The position numbers were made by a program, and so were the translations under genes. Below the pieces are notes generated by a model, which worked only from the letters and a program-made list of their open reading frames with translations, had not been told where the DNA came from and did no database searches. 64,000 nucleotides of DNA from Eremophila alpestris peregrina (taxonomy: Eukaryota; Chordata; Aves; Passeriformes; Alaudidae), in the NCBI GenBank assembly GCA_009792885.1, contig WMCF01000016.1, positions 14,652,662-14,716,661 on the forward strand, in the 5' to 3' direction. Shown piece after piece: positions 38,201 through 51,027 of this stretch (position 1 is its first letter; each line of letters opens with the position of its first letter).

Positions 38201-41200
38201 CCCACAACAGTGGGAACCATGGCTGTTCTGAACAAGCATATGCACACTGAAAATTCACATGACTATGGAATGACAACTACCAGTGAATTGCATGTTATTT
38301 ATGATCTTTATCATTAATTTGAACTTATCTCCCTTTCCTGTTAAAGCAAAGCCTTTAAAAGGCTTGTCTTGCCATTTCACTTTGTCCCCTTCCCATTATT
38401 TTCTTGGTAGCAGCACAGTGAGAATAAAGTAATTACATGAGATTACATAAAAGATTTCCCCAAAACAGAATTTTTCTTTTTAGAATTAACTGTGCAAGAA
38501 ACAACATGCCCAATGAGAACAGGCTACAATGATGCCTTACAAAAGATATTTAGGTGTGTAAACCATGTATCACTCAATTGCCAGAAGCTTTTGTGACACT
38601 AATGAGCTCAGCATCTCCCCATACTCAGAGTTAAAAGAAAAAAAAAAAAAGGGGAATTCTGTGTGCGTCTGTTTTAAAAGAGGTAATAAATGTAATTGCA
38701 AAAGAACACAAAAAGAACCAGTGGTTTTGGTGTGCTGCTCATTTCTCCAGTCCCAAAATGCACTATGCTCTTGGCAATTCAATTTTTGCCTTACTGCAAA
38801 TTCTTCCTTCTATTCCTATGTCCCATTAGCTACATGCTCAAATGCAGGACACCTTGAAAGCCTGCTGCTCATTTTCCTGCATAAAGGCCAGAATTCTACA
38901 CCATATTTCTGCTTAAGGACCAGACTTCTCCACACTTGAGACACCCATGACACTAAAGCAGGAATTCTATTGGACTAGAACTGATTTCCAGTGATACTGC
39001 TGCACTGGAGAAACACACCAGGAAACATGGTTTCTCCATGATGAAAAAAGTTATGGAATAACTCACTCAAAGGAAAATTTTGTTCTAGTCAGTATTAGAC
39101 TGACATACTAAGAAGTGCATGAACTCCCAGCTTTGCTGCCCAGCAAAAAGGGTTTTTAAAACTTCTTTAAGAGAGAAAACAGTATTAGCCATGCAAGTAC
39201 CCAACCCCTTCCTTAATTCCACTGTGCCCTTGGCCTTAAGGAAACTGTAGTGTAATTAAGAACTGGTCCATTAAAGAAGGTCACCCAGGGAGAAACTTTA
39301 TAGAAGCAGGACACAATAAAATTTAATGACCCAGCCAGTTGGTTATTCAGGGACATGTCACACTCAAGATGCAGTGCCTGGGCAGCCACGAGGTACCTGC
39401 AAAGCACAGATCTTATCCAGGCTGTTCCACTGGCAGCAGTGATGATAATGTTGTGGTTAAGGAAGCAAAACCTTTGTGGTCTGACTGGCATTTCTGTCAG
39501 AGCAGAGAGCAAGGGGCTCTGTTTTACTGCAGAGTTAAACACTCCAGTGCCAAACATCCATCAAGCACAGCTACCTCATGACCTGGGCTGCTTTGTCTCA
39601 ACACAGATGACATGAGATGACTGAAAACAAGGTGCCAGCACTGGATTTCACATTATTTATCAAATGGGAAGAAGTGCTTGCTGGATAAACACTGGTGAAA
39701 TACAGTAACTGAAAGTCACCTGTGTAAAAGCATTCACTTCCTACCTGCTTCCACAGCCAGCTAAAAAACTACCTGTAAATTTTGTCCCTTCAAAGGTTTA
39801 GTGAGAGTAAAACTTTATAGTCATTCTGCAGGGAATGGCTCTCACAAAGTAAAGCTCCCCTTGACAGTGCAGGGGAGGAGAGGACAAATCATTATGAGAA
39901 GAACCTGAAATACTGCTGTCTGAATTTTGGAATAAATCAGATGATTCTGCTGCTTCAGGAAAGGCAGCCAAATGCATTACATGAGGCTGGTGAGTTTTTA
40001 TTCCTAACATGTACATACTTTAAGCTCCAAAGAATTTTCCTAAATCCTTAGCTTGTATAGATTGGCTGTGGGAGACACAAATAAATTATATTACTTGCAT
40101 ACAACTCAGCCTGAGACAATTTCAGCAAGACTGATCTCATGCATCCACACATGGCAGTGTGGCTCTGACAGATGCATTAACTTGGCTGTCAATAAAGGAA
40201 ACAAACACAGCTCAGCAGAGCCAGCAGCCCAGACACACCACATCAACAGCCATGGGCATGGAGCTTTTTTTCTCATTTTTTTAAAGAAAAAGCTTACTTT
40301 TAAAACAGCTAAACTAATTTAGCAGGGGGAGAATTGCACACAACTTCTCACTTTTGATTATTAACCTATTTGCTGTCTCCCCAGAGAGAAGAGCACTTTA
40401 AAAGTCATAAAATGCATCTACAACACACCCTGTAAACAGAAGCCCTCAGCTCCCAAAAGCCAAGGCAATATTAAAAATAAAGGGCTGCAAGTAACTGCTT
40501 TAAGAACTCTAAGGTAAACAGCACAAGTAGCTCAGGAAATATTTATCCAAATAATAAAGTTAAAAGGCACAATTCGGTCTTAAGAGACAGGCATTTGTTA
40601 TGTTTGTGTTTAGCACACACAACACAGTTGGGTCAAGGTGTGCTCTGTTTGAAAGTCACAATAAATCTGTTTCCCAGCACTTTCAGAGACAGATGCATTT
40701 GCTATTCTGTTTCTTCAACAGGTATGAGATAGTTAAAGCAGAGTAAATCTAAGCTTCAAGTGAAAATGCCTCTGAGATTGACTTTACAAAGTTGATATAG
40801 ATCCCTCCTGCAAACACTTTTATACTCTGAACCAGGTATCATTAAACAGCTACCAAATGAAAAAGCAAGGGTGTTAGAAAACCAGCTGTGCCATTCCTGT
40901 CATGCTACACAAGCACCCAGTGAAGACTGAAAAATACAGTCTGCTGTGTTCAAGTGGGTTTTTTTTCTCTGTTAGAAATCAGAACCATTTGGGAAACATG
41001 AATTATTTAGTAGAAAACAAATAGAATCAATCCATATTAATGTGCACTAAGCAGCAATTTACGATTCACAACACCATCTTCACATACAGCATCCACCAGA
41101 TCACTCAATAATACATGAAGCTTTCTGAACGTTATTAGGATGACAAGAGATATCAATGAACTTTGAGTCATTCAAGCTGCTTGTTTTAAATCAGCTCTTG

Positions 41201-44200
41201 GGAATGGGCAGAACTGCCAAAGCACAGCTCCAAACTCAATCACCATTCATTAAAATATTAAGCAAGGCAGAAGCTGTAGCAATTTTAAAAGCAGAAAGCA
41301 AACCTGAAATGGAAGTTCAGATACAAAAAGAATGTAAAAGGAAAACTGTAAGAACATGGTAAAAAAATTATAAAATAGCAAATATGTTAAATCAAGGAGG
41401 CCAAAGGTAGATGTAAACCATATGTTCAGAGGCCATTTAAATTCTAAAGGGCTTTGCTTCCCAGATTCAGTCTTTCTAGGCTAGAACTATCAGAGCACTG
41501 AGTTGCAAGACAGACATTTCATACAACACCAACTGTTTCAAAAAGAACAGAAGATACACAAAGTACTTTCACAGATTCAGTTTATCCATGATCAAATACC
41601 AGGAAAGGAGAGTCAGAGGCCAATTATGCAGACTTCTTTGATATAATCTATCTAACAACTAGGTATACACTTCATAAATTAAATTTATGAAATGAGGATG
41701 AAATCATGTAACAATTTCCACCTGCAAAAGGCTTCTTACTCCTTAACAACACCAAAACCTAATGCCAGCACTGAAAACATAATGCCATAAGCAACTCAAG
41801 GTTTTCAGATCAGATGGAAGAGGGTGGGGTTCCCCCCAATAATTTAAAGCCCCTTAGACTATTTCATCTTCTAACATTACAATTACCTTCCAATTTAAGT
41901 CCTATTTACATAAAAAAGGATAGGCTGTTAGTCATACCACCTGCCTCAAAGCAAGGAAGGTGTGCTGGAAGGTGCTGAACAGCAGCTTCTTCAGTACCAT
42001 GAAGGAAGTAAAAGCAATTATTCTAAAATCTTAGAGCATAGTATCTTCAAAAATGATTAGGGACAGAGGATATATGCTGATAGTTGTAAATAGCTGTTTA
42101 TAATTTAAAAGTAATTTCTGTTCCATGGAAAAATCCTGGTGTTTTCAGAAACAGAAAAAATAAATAATTGGAGTGAAACAAAAAAACCCAAAAAACCAAC
42201 CAACCAACAAAAACAAAACCAAAAAAAAAGGCAAGCAAAGGCTGTTTCTGTAAGTAAAGAACTTACTCAAGGGGACTGCCCAGTCTGCCCAAGATTGCTG
42301 TAGTGAACCTAATTGTAGTTACTTCCATAGGTTCATCCCTTTTACAGTCAGTGGAGCAATGGAGAAACCCCTCAGACAGAAGCAGCACCCAAATAAGCTC
42401 CTTGTGACAAATCTTCCCACCCTGAGCACTCTGCAGCTCCCAGAGCAGCTGCTCCTGAGCTTGTTACTGTTCCACCACCAGATCAAACAAGGAACTGTGG
42501 CACAGTTTGCCTCTTCTCTCAGGCAAGCCAACATACATTAATCACCGTGAGAGGAAGAATGCTTGGTCTTAGAACCTGGGGTAGCCAAAAATGTGACAGA
42601 AGACAAAAATGACCAAAACCATATAAAAACATATCGAATTACAAAACAATGTCTGATTATTATTTAAAAAAAGGTACAACATTTAGAGCAAAGAACATCA
42701 TAAAACCCAGAAAAAACCCCAAGTTTAGTAACTTCCTTGACATGACTTTCCCCTGCTGTAGCTTTGCATGTCTGTAAAATAACCCACACCTGGAACTATG
42801 AATCTGAACCTTGAACAGTGAGCTATGAGGAATTTGAACTGTAAATCCATTTTAATTCTCAAACTTCCTTACGTATGACAACATACATATGAGGTTATGA
42901 CAATAAATATTTGTAAAATGTGTGATTCAGGTGGCAGAAAAACAGGTCTCCAGCGTCCTGACCATCACTGTGAATAGGTTTAGCTATTCCTGACTAAACC
43001 CTAAAACCTCTTGCCCACACCACACCACCTGCAAAAGCAGACTCATGCAAGCTCTGAGCTTATATTCAGTCTGCCAGAGATTTAACAAACTGAGTTTCAC
43101 AGGGAATAAATTTTGCTGAGATCAAGAAATCCTTGAGAATGCAAAGCATTTCCTACCAGCAGGCATGAGAAAGCAGACCTCATTTTTTACTTCATTAACA
43201 AAATCCACACAGATAATATTGCAGCAGTCCTCTTATTAGAGGGTAAAAATGAGCTGAGGCACAGACTTCTTGTTAAACAAGCATGAAAAGGGTCCTGCTT
43301 TATTCCTCTTCATGGTTTAGTCATCTTAACTATTCACTGGCTGCAGCAAGCTCCTGCTGGAGGTTTCCCTTGCAGCCTCTGACTGCTGGTTATTCCCTGC
43401 TGAACTCTGCATGGATTGGTTTGCAGATTCTGAATGCAGGCTTTTTACCTGACCAGACTGTGACTGCAGGTTCCAACAACATGCTCATGGCTGCAGACCC
43501 ACACCAGACCCACACTGACCTCACAGCAGTGATTCTCTCTCCTCAGGATCCTGCTTCATGACTCTCTCCTTCATGCTCCTCAAGGTTCCTCCTCCATGAG
43601 GATCCTCCCCTCATCAGCTCACCCTCTCTTTTATCTCACTCACCCCTATTAGATACAGCTGTTACCCACCAGGGGCAAGGCTGTATTGGGTAATTAACAC
43701 AGCTCTTACTTATCAGGGATGAGGTTACCTGTATTCCCTTCTCCTACAAGGTAAGACCTTGTTAAACACCACTTTAAGAATGCAAACTTCATTAACCATG
43801 AAATTAATATCACCACAGAATGCAAAACTGCACCCTGTGTGTCTGTACGAATCAGCTCCTTGCAGATTTAATTATAAAACACTAAACAAGAAGACATCCA
43901 CAATGTACTTTAGAGTTAACACCAGTCTAGCTAACAGTCCAGAAGTTCATCCTAATTAAACACAGCTTTAGAGTTCCTGGATAATTTATCATTTTAATAG
44001 TTTACAAATGTCAACATATCCTTTTTTCCTAAACATTTCATAATGTGAATGACATGTGTAATTATACTTAAAACAATGTTATTATGGGGCCTACAACTAC
44101 ATCCAGCAATCAGCTGAGTAATAAGAAAATGTAACACTTTCTGAGTCAGCAAGACAAAGTAGGGCATCAGACCTAATGAAACGAGACTTAGAGATTGAAG

Positions 44201-47200
44201 ATTATTTGTCTAAATTGGTGTCTTATTTTCTTTGTCTTAACTTCTACTGGCATGGTGTTTCAAGGATAGTTAGTGACACTACAATATTAATGATGTGACA
44301 TGATCAGAACACAAGGACCAATAAAGTGCTATTCCAATCTATGGCAACTAAGAACTGGACATCTAGCAAGCAGTTTTAATAAAAATACAGGTTATTTCCT
44401 TCACTTAAAAAGGATCAGCTGAGCAGTTCCCAACTCTATTACTACATGCTTTTGTACAGCATTAAATTCATCAGCAAGATTTGCCTTTTTCTGGAGAGTA
44501 CCCAATGGACAGAATTTATTCCAGATAGATGTTTCATATGTTAACGAGTAATACAATATTAGCATGGTAAAAGAAAGTAATTTACTTTGCTAATGTAGCC
44601 AGGGTTGGATTTCTTTTTTCTGCTACAGCTCATAGTGCATCTCTCCCATTTGTCTCAAACACGGCTCAGGATGTCACAGAGGCACTGAAGGGCTGATGAT
44701 TTATTTAAAACAAACAAGCAGCAGCAATGCTACATGGCTGCAAGCGATACCTCCCCATCTGGGGATAAGGAAACACTGGATCATTGTAAGGCACAATTTA
44801 CTTAGTCGTGACCAAAGTGACCTCACAGGGCTTTTCCAAGTCCTGCAGCTACGAGCAGACACTTAACCTACACAACAGCTCCTGCAACGCACTGCGATAC
44901 CGATCGTCACGGTACCAATTGCCGTGGAATGGGCCCGAAGGAGGAAGAGGATGACATATTTCTGCTACCATCACCGCATCCTGTTTCCTCGCTGGCCCGC
45001 AGCCAGGCGGGAGGGAGCTGTCTCAGCCCTTCAGTGCCGGGCGGCCGAAGCTCACACATCCCTCCCTGCGGCGCTGCCCGAGCCCGGCCGTGTCCCCGAG
45101 CGGGAGCCGTGACCCGGCCAGGGCTGCCCGCGGCCCCGGAGCTCTCCAGGGTCCTGCCCCCACCCCGCGGGCCCCGCTGCTCTCCGGGGAGCTTTGGCAC
45201 TTCCTACTTCTTAAAAACGCTCTCCCAAGCCTCGCCTTTTATCACAGTTCAACTGCACATCTTACTCGGTTCCTTTACCTGCAGAGGGATTCATCCCCGC
45301 TGCTGCGATAGCCCAGAGTGCTCCTTAAACTCATTCCCAAGCACACACTGGAATGCCAGTTCTGGGAGCTTTCACTCGTGAGAGTTCCAGGAAAACGAAT
45401 AAAACCCGTTTTGCATCGTGTCTGCGGTGTGCAAGTACAAAGCTGTCCATATTTTCATAACTAGGACAGCTCCCATTTGTGATTTGACACTTTTGTACCA
45501 GACAAGTTTTAATGTGAAGGAATTAATGTGAACATAAACTGTATCACTCAGAGCAAATACATTCAAGGATGCAGTATTAGCAAGTCAGAATATTATAAAA
45601 TCTTTTGAAGAAATGCTTTTATTAATAAAAGCTAGCAGGCCACTGCCCAGCATCTCAGGAAATGCCATGCAGAATAAACTAGTTGCTGTTAGTCAGAGGT
45701 CTGTATTCCACTGCTGATGTTACAGGCTGTCAAATTTTCATATTTTCTAAGCCTGCTCAAGCAGAAAGAAAATTGCTACAGAAAACAACAAAATCATATG
45801 GTTTAGACCTTTTGTATCCAATAGCTTATTTTATGCTCTTTTGTTAAAGGCAACTGGAATTACCTTTAATTCCTTCTCCCCAGAACATTATTCCCATAAA
45901 ATTACTCCCTTACCTTCATGTAAATATGAAATAATTCCTCTGAAAAGCTATGGCATGTCAAATTCTACTAAATTACCTACTAAGATAGCTTATTGTGTGA
46001 AAAAGCATTCCTTCTCCTTGGACAGCTTTTTAAGTGGGAAAACCTTGCTGTAAAGCTAACTGGCATTAAGGATGCAGTTTTTAAGCTATTTCCTTTAAGG
46101 TACTGCAAGCAAAGAGAGCACCTTACAATATACAGAGTATCTTTTATTAGAATAGTTCTTACTGTTTCATCTGTGACTCAACAGCAAACCCACCTACTCA
46201 ATTATTCCCTGCATCTGTACCAAATCATCCCACTTTTGTAAACCTTTCTCAGCCTGAGGACAGACACAAACTGTAACAAGGCCATAAAAAGGGAACAGAC
46301 TCCCACACTCTGGTCTCCTTCACAGCATATTTACATTTTCCTCACAACAGACACAAACCTTCTACCTGCAGAGAACCAAGTGACTCCTCTATTTCAATAA
46401 TTCATCAGTACAACTCACATCTGATCTCTCAGCCATTCCTAAGTAGCCCAAAACAAACACTGCCACACTGCTAAGGAACCAATCTTCTGACAAACAAGCT
46501 TAGTAAATAAACTACTTTAAACAGTTTGCCAGGCAGGGTAAGGAGATGGGCAGTGGCTTTTCCCCCATGCCTTTCCCAGGTTTGGGTAATAAAAATGGGG
46601 TTATTTAAACCTACACCTGTCATACATGTGTGAGAATACCACACCAACACCTCTCTCTTATCATTCACTACCAATGAAAGCCCAACCACAGAATGCTCAG
46701 GAGGTGTTTGCAATTACAGACAGAACACATGGTATTATACTAAAGTATTTAAAACCTGCTTTGTGGCATCAGGGAATAAACACCAATATTGCACCAAGGA
46801 ACCTCAAACACCTAAGGAGAAAAGCCATCATTTTAAATCAAAATCCTATGAAATAAGACACAAATATGATAGCAGCAAACTTTGGAAAAATATTATCTTT
46901 AGCTTAGTGACCTGTAGCATAAACAAGGATTTCTTCCATCAAGGGAAACTCATTAAAACTTCCTGTTATGAAGTGGTTTGGCTTAAATAAACCAGGGTGA
47001 AAAACAATTCCATGTAAGGCAGGAGGGACAAGAACAAAATCAAGTAATACACTAAAAACCATCAGGCTAACAGGTTTGAGAGTTAGTGACCAGAGTCCAA
47101 GAGTGCTGCCAGTCCAAACAGACTTGCCAAAAGGAGGTGTTTTTCCATCACTTAGTTCCCTTGGATAGGGACTGAGAGCCTGTGGTCAGGAGAAACCCAA

Positions 47201-50200
47201 CAGAAGTTGTCTCACCCAACTTCAGTTCACCTTTTCCTGTCCTGGAACTTCTGTAGCATCTGAGTGAAACTATTTCACACATCTTCAGCCTCACAGCTGA
47301 GCAGTAAAATTAATTCTCAGTAATTAAACACAACACAGGTGGGCTCTGATAGTTTTAAGTGAATTCACTACTGATTCAGAGACATCAGAAAAGGACCTCC
47401 TGGCACATGCTTCACATCAGGAACAGCAGGGTACAATTTCGAACCAGAGAGACTAAGGAGTGGATTTGTGAGGCCTTATCTGACAACAAAAAAAACCACA
47501 TGCAAACTTCTACTCTTAAGGCAGATAAGGAAGCTCCCATATAAACTCAGGATAGATGATCACTAGCTAAAGCACACTCCACAAGAAAAAGGTTAGGGGG
47601 TTGTGACAGATTGTGTTTGAATCTGGAAAAACCTAGAAGGAAGTCTTTCACTTAAATGGTAATGTGGGGTGAGTGAGTGAGTGAAACTGATGCTCATTCC
47701 CTGTGTGTCAGGGAGTCAAGAGCTACAAAGAAAAGGAAACATAGGAATTAATTCCAAAGGAACATTTTGTCAGCTCAAAGTGAGAAATTCATGGTTCCTG
47801 TCACTTCTTGGTTGTGCCCATTCAGCAGTGAGGGAACACACAAGGTAGGATAATGTACCTGGGGTAAAAGCCTTTCCTACCAGAAGACAGACACGGCAGG
47901 GCAGCTCCCCCACTCCTCCTGGCAGAGAGCCACCACATCTTCCACATCTGATACTCAACACGTTTTAGCCCTTCAAATACGAAGTTTGAATGATGTCATG
48001 GGCAGGTCAGCTGGCAGCACAGCTTTACAGCAACTGAACAGGGGCATGAACAAAAAGCTGGCATGCTGGAGTGTCTGATCTGAAATAATTTTGCTTTCAG
48101 AACAGTCCTTCAGTTCTTTGTAGATGAGCATCCAGCAGTGAGTCACAGAAAAGGTCCTCCTTCTCTTCCAGCTTACGCTGAAAAATATTTTCTTTTTTCC
48201 ACTGAATGAAAGCATGGTAAAATTTATCTAGAGAAGGGCACGTCTGGTTCTTTGATTTAGCCACTTACCAAAATTTCCTATTCTTTATCTGCCAAATCAA
48301 ATTTGTTTCAGAGAAAGACAGTTTCTGAGCATAAAGAGCAATTGTGCAATGTATCTCTGGTGCCATTACTTTAATTTCTTTTAGTACAGAGGGTTCACTA
48401 CCATTAATCACAACTAAAGTATTAGAACATCTCCTAGTGTTTCCTTTCAAAAGATGACAAGTTACTTCTTCCTTATTAAATTTAAATACCAGACAGTCAT
48501 AGGTAAGACAAGAGCTGGAGAAATGACACAGCTGCACACAGAGAATTTTGCTGTTCCAAAGGGGTCACAAATCTCAAGCAGCCCCTGCCTACAGCCACTT
48601 GTTTGTCCCTCAGGACCAGAGCTACTCCAGCTTTAGGTGCCCAGGTGTTTGCTGAGGCCATGCTCTCCCTCCATCCTCAGCCACAAGTTCCTGCTTTTCT
48701 TTCATATCTTATCTGCCCATTTGTTGAGGAAACTTTAAAGGGTTTGGAACAAGACACCAGGTGTTTTGCATGTGACATAAAAAGTCGTCCTGGGGTAATT
48801 TTATGGTGCCAGTGGATAGAAACATTCAGACAAAGCTATCAGACAAACAGAATTTTTTGCACAAACAGCCCCTAACAGAGAGAGAGAGCTGCTCTTGTAC
48901 CAGTGTAACAGGCTCATGTGGTGTCACCAGCTTCTCCTCCCACTCAGGGAGAGGCACAAAATACTGTGGAAGAGACTGTGGCTGGCAAAGCTGGGACAAA
49001 CAAACCTATCCTCTGGTTTTGAATATATGCACTTTTAAGAGAGATAAGTCGCTATGTTTTTGCTCTAGTCTGCTTTGGACACAGACTCCTTTTCTCACAA
49101 CATATTGCAAGGACTGGCTGCTTTCCTTCCACTCCCTTCTGCCACGACTGCATCAACAGTCTCCTCACAGTTCATGGTTTAACAGTACCTAACCCAAGTC
49201 AGAAAGTGCAGACAAAAACAAGGTTTTCATTTTTCTAGTCACTACTTTTTATATTCACTTTTTCTGGTCTTTACTTAGTCCAGTGTTACTGTAATATGCA
49301 TAAAGATACTATTTCCAGAAAAAAGGATACCACCCTGACAACTAACATCTGTAGTTCATCTTTTGATACCCAATCCATAAGAATACAGATACCTATCTGT
49401 ATCCCTTAAATCTACAACGAACACTGTGTACTCATCACCTTCTTGCACAGAGGTACTTCTGTTTAGAAGCTGCTAAAACTTCTAATTACGAGGCTGCTGT
49501 CACTGACCAAATGCTACACCAGTGATTATTGCAGCCACAGGATGACAGCTACACACACAGCTTTTACAATTTTACATAGCAATGTAATTGTTAATAGTGA
49601 CTGAGACATTAAAGCATGCAAATATAACGTGTTATATTTGATGAGTTAACCATAATAGTGTGACAGCAGCATGAAAAGGCATCGGTGCAATTCTAATGTA
49701 AACAGGATATTGGTCTTGAGACCAAACTTTAAAACATGTCCCTGACATTCTCTTTTCCCTCTCCCACTTTTTGCTACCAGCAAGGTCACATTCAGCTGAG
49801 TAATGGCACTGGGTTTCTTTTCCACTTCTCAACCCAAAGGATACAAACTAGACCACGGGATAGAGACAAATCCACCAGAACTGTTTCACGTTGTTGTGAC
49901 TCCCTCACTGCAGACCTTCCTTGCCTTTCCCCCACCCTCAAAAAGCAGTGTAAGGCGCTGATGCCCAGCAGCTGAGCTCTGTCAGCGGCCACACCGCTCT
50001 CGGGCTGCTCCAGCTCTCAGGAATGGCCCTCCAGGGAAGCGAGGCACGACTGAAACAAGCGTGACTGTGCTGCTGGTGACATGACAAGGTGCACCTGCAG
50101 TAAAACTGATCAACCAAACCCGTGACTCCCGCACATCGCAAACCCGAGCGGTTCCGCACACACCGCCTCCTCCTGCTGGCAGTATTCCAAGCAGAACACA

Positions 50201-50697
50201 CACCCACCCAATAAATTCTACCGGCACGGCTACGAGCAGTAGGAAGGCAAGTTTAAGAAAGCGAAAGGACTTAAGCCACCGCCTCTGAGGCCTCCCCGCC
50301 CGGCCCCGCTCCGGCTCACCCGGCACCCACAAAGCGGCGCCGGTGGCTGCGTCCCCGAGGCCGCCGCGGCCCTCCCGAGCCCTCCCCGGCCGGGAGCCCG
50401 GGACAGCCCGGCTCTACCCGGGACGGCCTCGGGGCAGCGCGGCCGCGGCTCCGCTGCCGAGCCCGGCCGGTGCTCGGGCCGCCCCGCCCGCTCCCCGCCA
50501 GGCCGGAGGCCGCGGCCCCGCCACTCACGCATGAGGGTGCTGAAGGCCACGACGCCCAGGAGCCCCTGCAGGAAGATCCCGAATCTGTCCATGAGGGCGC
50601 CGTTCTCGCAGCCGCGGTCCCCGGGCCCCGGCGCCCCGCCGGGCCGCGGGGTGCCGGCCGTGAGGCCGAGGCTGCCGTTGGGCGGCGGCGCCCCCAT
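20264..50697 (-). CDS. STIMATE: STIM activating enhancer (TMEM110), complete
   Basis: Multi-pass ER protein at ER-plasma membrane junctions that binds STIM1 and promotes its activation, supporting store-operated calcium entry (known for the mammalian protein). Eight coding exons: 50697-50529, 33492-33444, 31692-31597, 29516-29395, 23194-23082, 22191-22114, 21369-21220 and 20380-20264. All phases agree, giving 297 residues against 294 in human. Hydrophobic segments lie near residues 39-57, 80-95, 106-126, 156-178 and 194-216. Conserved stretches are FGIFLQGLLGVVAFSTLM, EWQQWESLRFGEYG and VALLNPIENP. The cytosolic tail is charged (SHEESESE, ILISADDEMEES) and ends in the polybasic KKKKHRFGLPV. 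The start is the first ATG of a CpG island, in the context CGCCATGG. Intron 1 is 17 kb. The N-terminal 30 residues are Gly/Pro-rich and less conserved, as expected. Confidence 0.96.
26565..26943 (+). mobile_element. CR1 LINE, 5'-truncated 3' end
   Basis: About 380 bp with the typical avian CR1 3' region: GGGTGACCTAATTGCAGC, then CTGGACAGGGCTTGGAGCAG, CCATGGCAGGGGGTGGAAT, and the terminal TCTGTGATTCTATA microsatellite-like tail. It is oriented on the plus strand inside STIMATE intron 4, opposite to the gene. The open frames across it (26513-26952) are relics, not genes. Confidence 0.9.
30004..30077 (+). repeat. 18-bp tandem array, four degenerate copies
   Basis: The motif G(A/G)GAT recurs at exact 18-bp spacing, at 30006, 30024, 30042 and 30060, in a GC-rich patch (29850-30110) of STIMATE intron 3. 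Copies diverge by several bases. The multiple-of-three period keeps a frame open, but no protein is implied. Confidence 0.7.
42176..42232 (+). repeat. Low-complexity A-rich / CCAA stretch
   Basis: Runs of A interrupted by CC, including three CCAA copies in a row. A simple low-complexity sequence in STIMATE intron 1. Confidence 0.8.
43269..43768 (-). mobile_element. LTR-like or other insertion bounded by 11-bp direct repeats
   Basis: CTTGTTAAACA occurs at 43269-43279 and again at 43758-43768, enclosing 478 bp that is GC-richer than its flanks. On the minus strand the segment has a TATA-like GATAAAAG near 43635 and an AATAAA at 43304-43299. The direct repeats could be a target-site duplication, though 11 bp is longer than the 4-6 bp normal for retroviral integration. 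Family not identified, and chance is possible. Confidence 0.35.
44880..45200. promoter_or_regulatory. Internal CpG island in STIMATE intron 1
   Basis: Dense CpG and GC (for example GCGGCCGAAG, CCCGCGGCCCCGGAGC) in an otherwise AT-rich intron, 5.3 kb inside the gene. It may be an alternative promoter or an enhancer. The long open frames on both strands are expected from GC-rich DNA and resemble nothing known. Confidence 0.5.
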
Positions 50698-50935
50698 GGC
50701 GAGGCCCGGCCGGCGCCCTCAGCGGCGCATGGCGGCCGTGCCGGCCCCTCCGCCGCTCCGCCCTCAGCGCTGCCGGCCCGCCCGCTGCCCGCCCCGCCGC
50801 CGCGTCACCGCCCTCAGCGCCCCGCCCGGGACGCCACAGCCACCGGGCCCCGGACAGGGCTCGACCCCGGCTCTCCAGCCCCAGCGCTGCCGCTGCGCTC
50901 GGGCGCAGCCGGCTGAGGAGCACGGCAGAGGAGTG
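50280..50935 (-). promoter_or_regulatory. STIMATE CpG-island promoter
   Basis: A strongly GC- and CpG-rich block of about 650 bp centred on the first coding exon (50529-50697), with the island extending on both sides. No TATA box was found. The transcription start should lie just above 50697. The many long frames here on both strands come from base composition. Confidence 0.8.
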
Positions 50936-50961
50936 TCCGGTGCTGCGGGCAGCTGCCAAAC

Positions 50962-51027
50962 GCTCCAGCATCCACACACGGGCTCCAGCATCCACACACC
51001 GTCTGGCTCCAGCATCCACACCCACAC
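50962..51027 (+). repeat. Short tandem repeat, three copies of about 20-24 bp
   Basis: GCTCCAGCATCCACACAC recurs at 50962, 50982 and 51006, with a 4-bp insertion in the second unit. It lies just upstream of the STIMATE CpG island. Confidence 0.9.

Larger units (their letters stand above)
33493..50528 (-). other. STIMATE intron 1
   Basis: A 17-kb intron between the CpG-island first exon and the 49-nt second exon. It contains an LTR-like segment with 11-bp direct repeats (43269-43768), an internal CpG island (44880-45200), an A/CCAA-rich stretch (42176-42232) and GTGA repeats near 47668-47687. No other exon with matching phase was recognised. Confidence 0.75.

Noticed and set aside
44907..45381. 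Open frames of 97-150 codons on both strands
   Set aside because: GC-rich island with few stops by chance; no family resemblance and no splice borders that match STIMATE phases.
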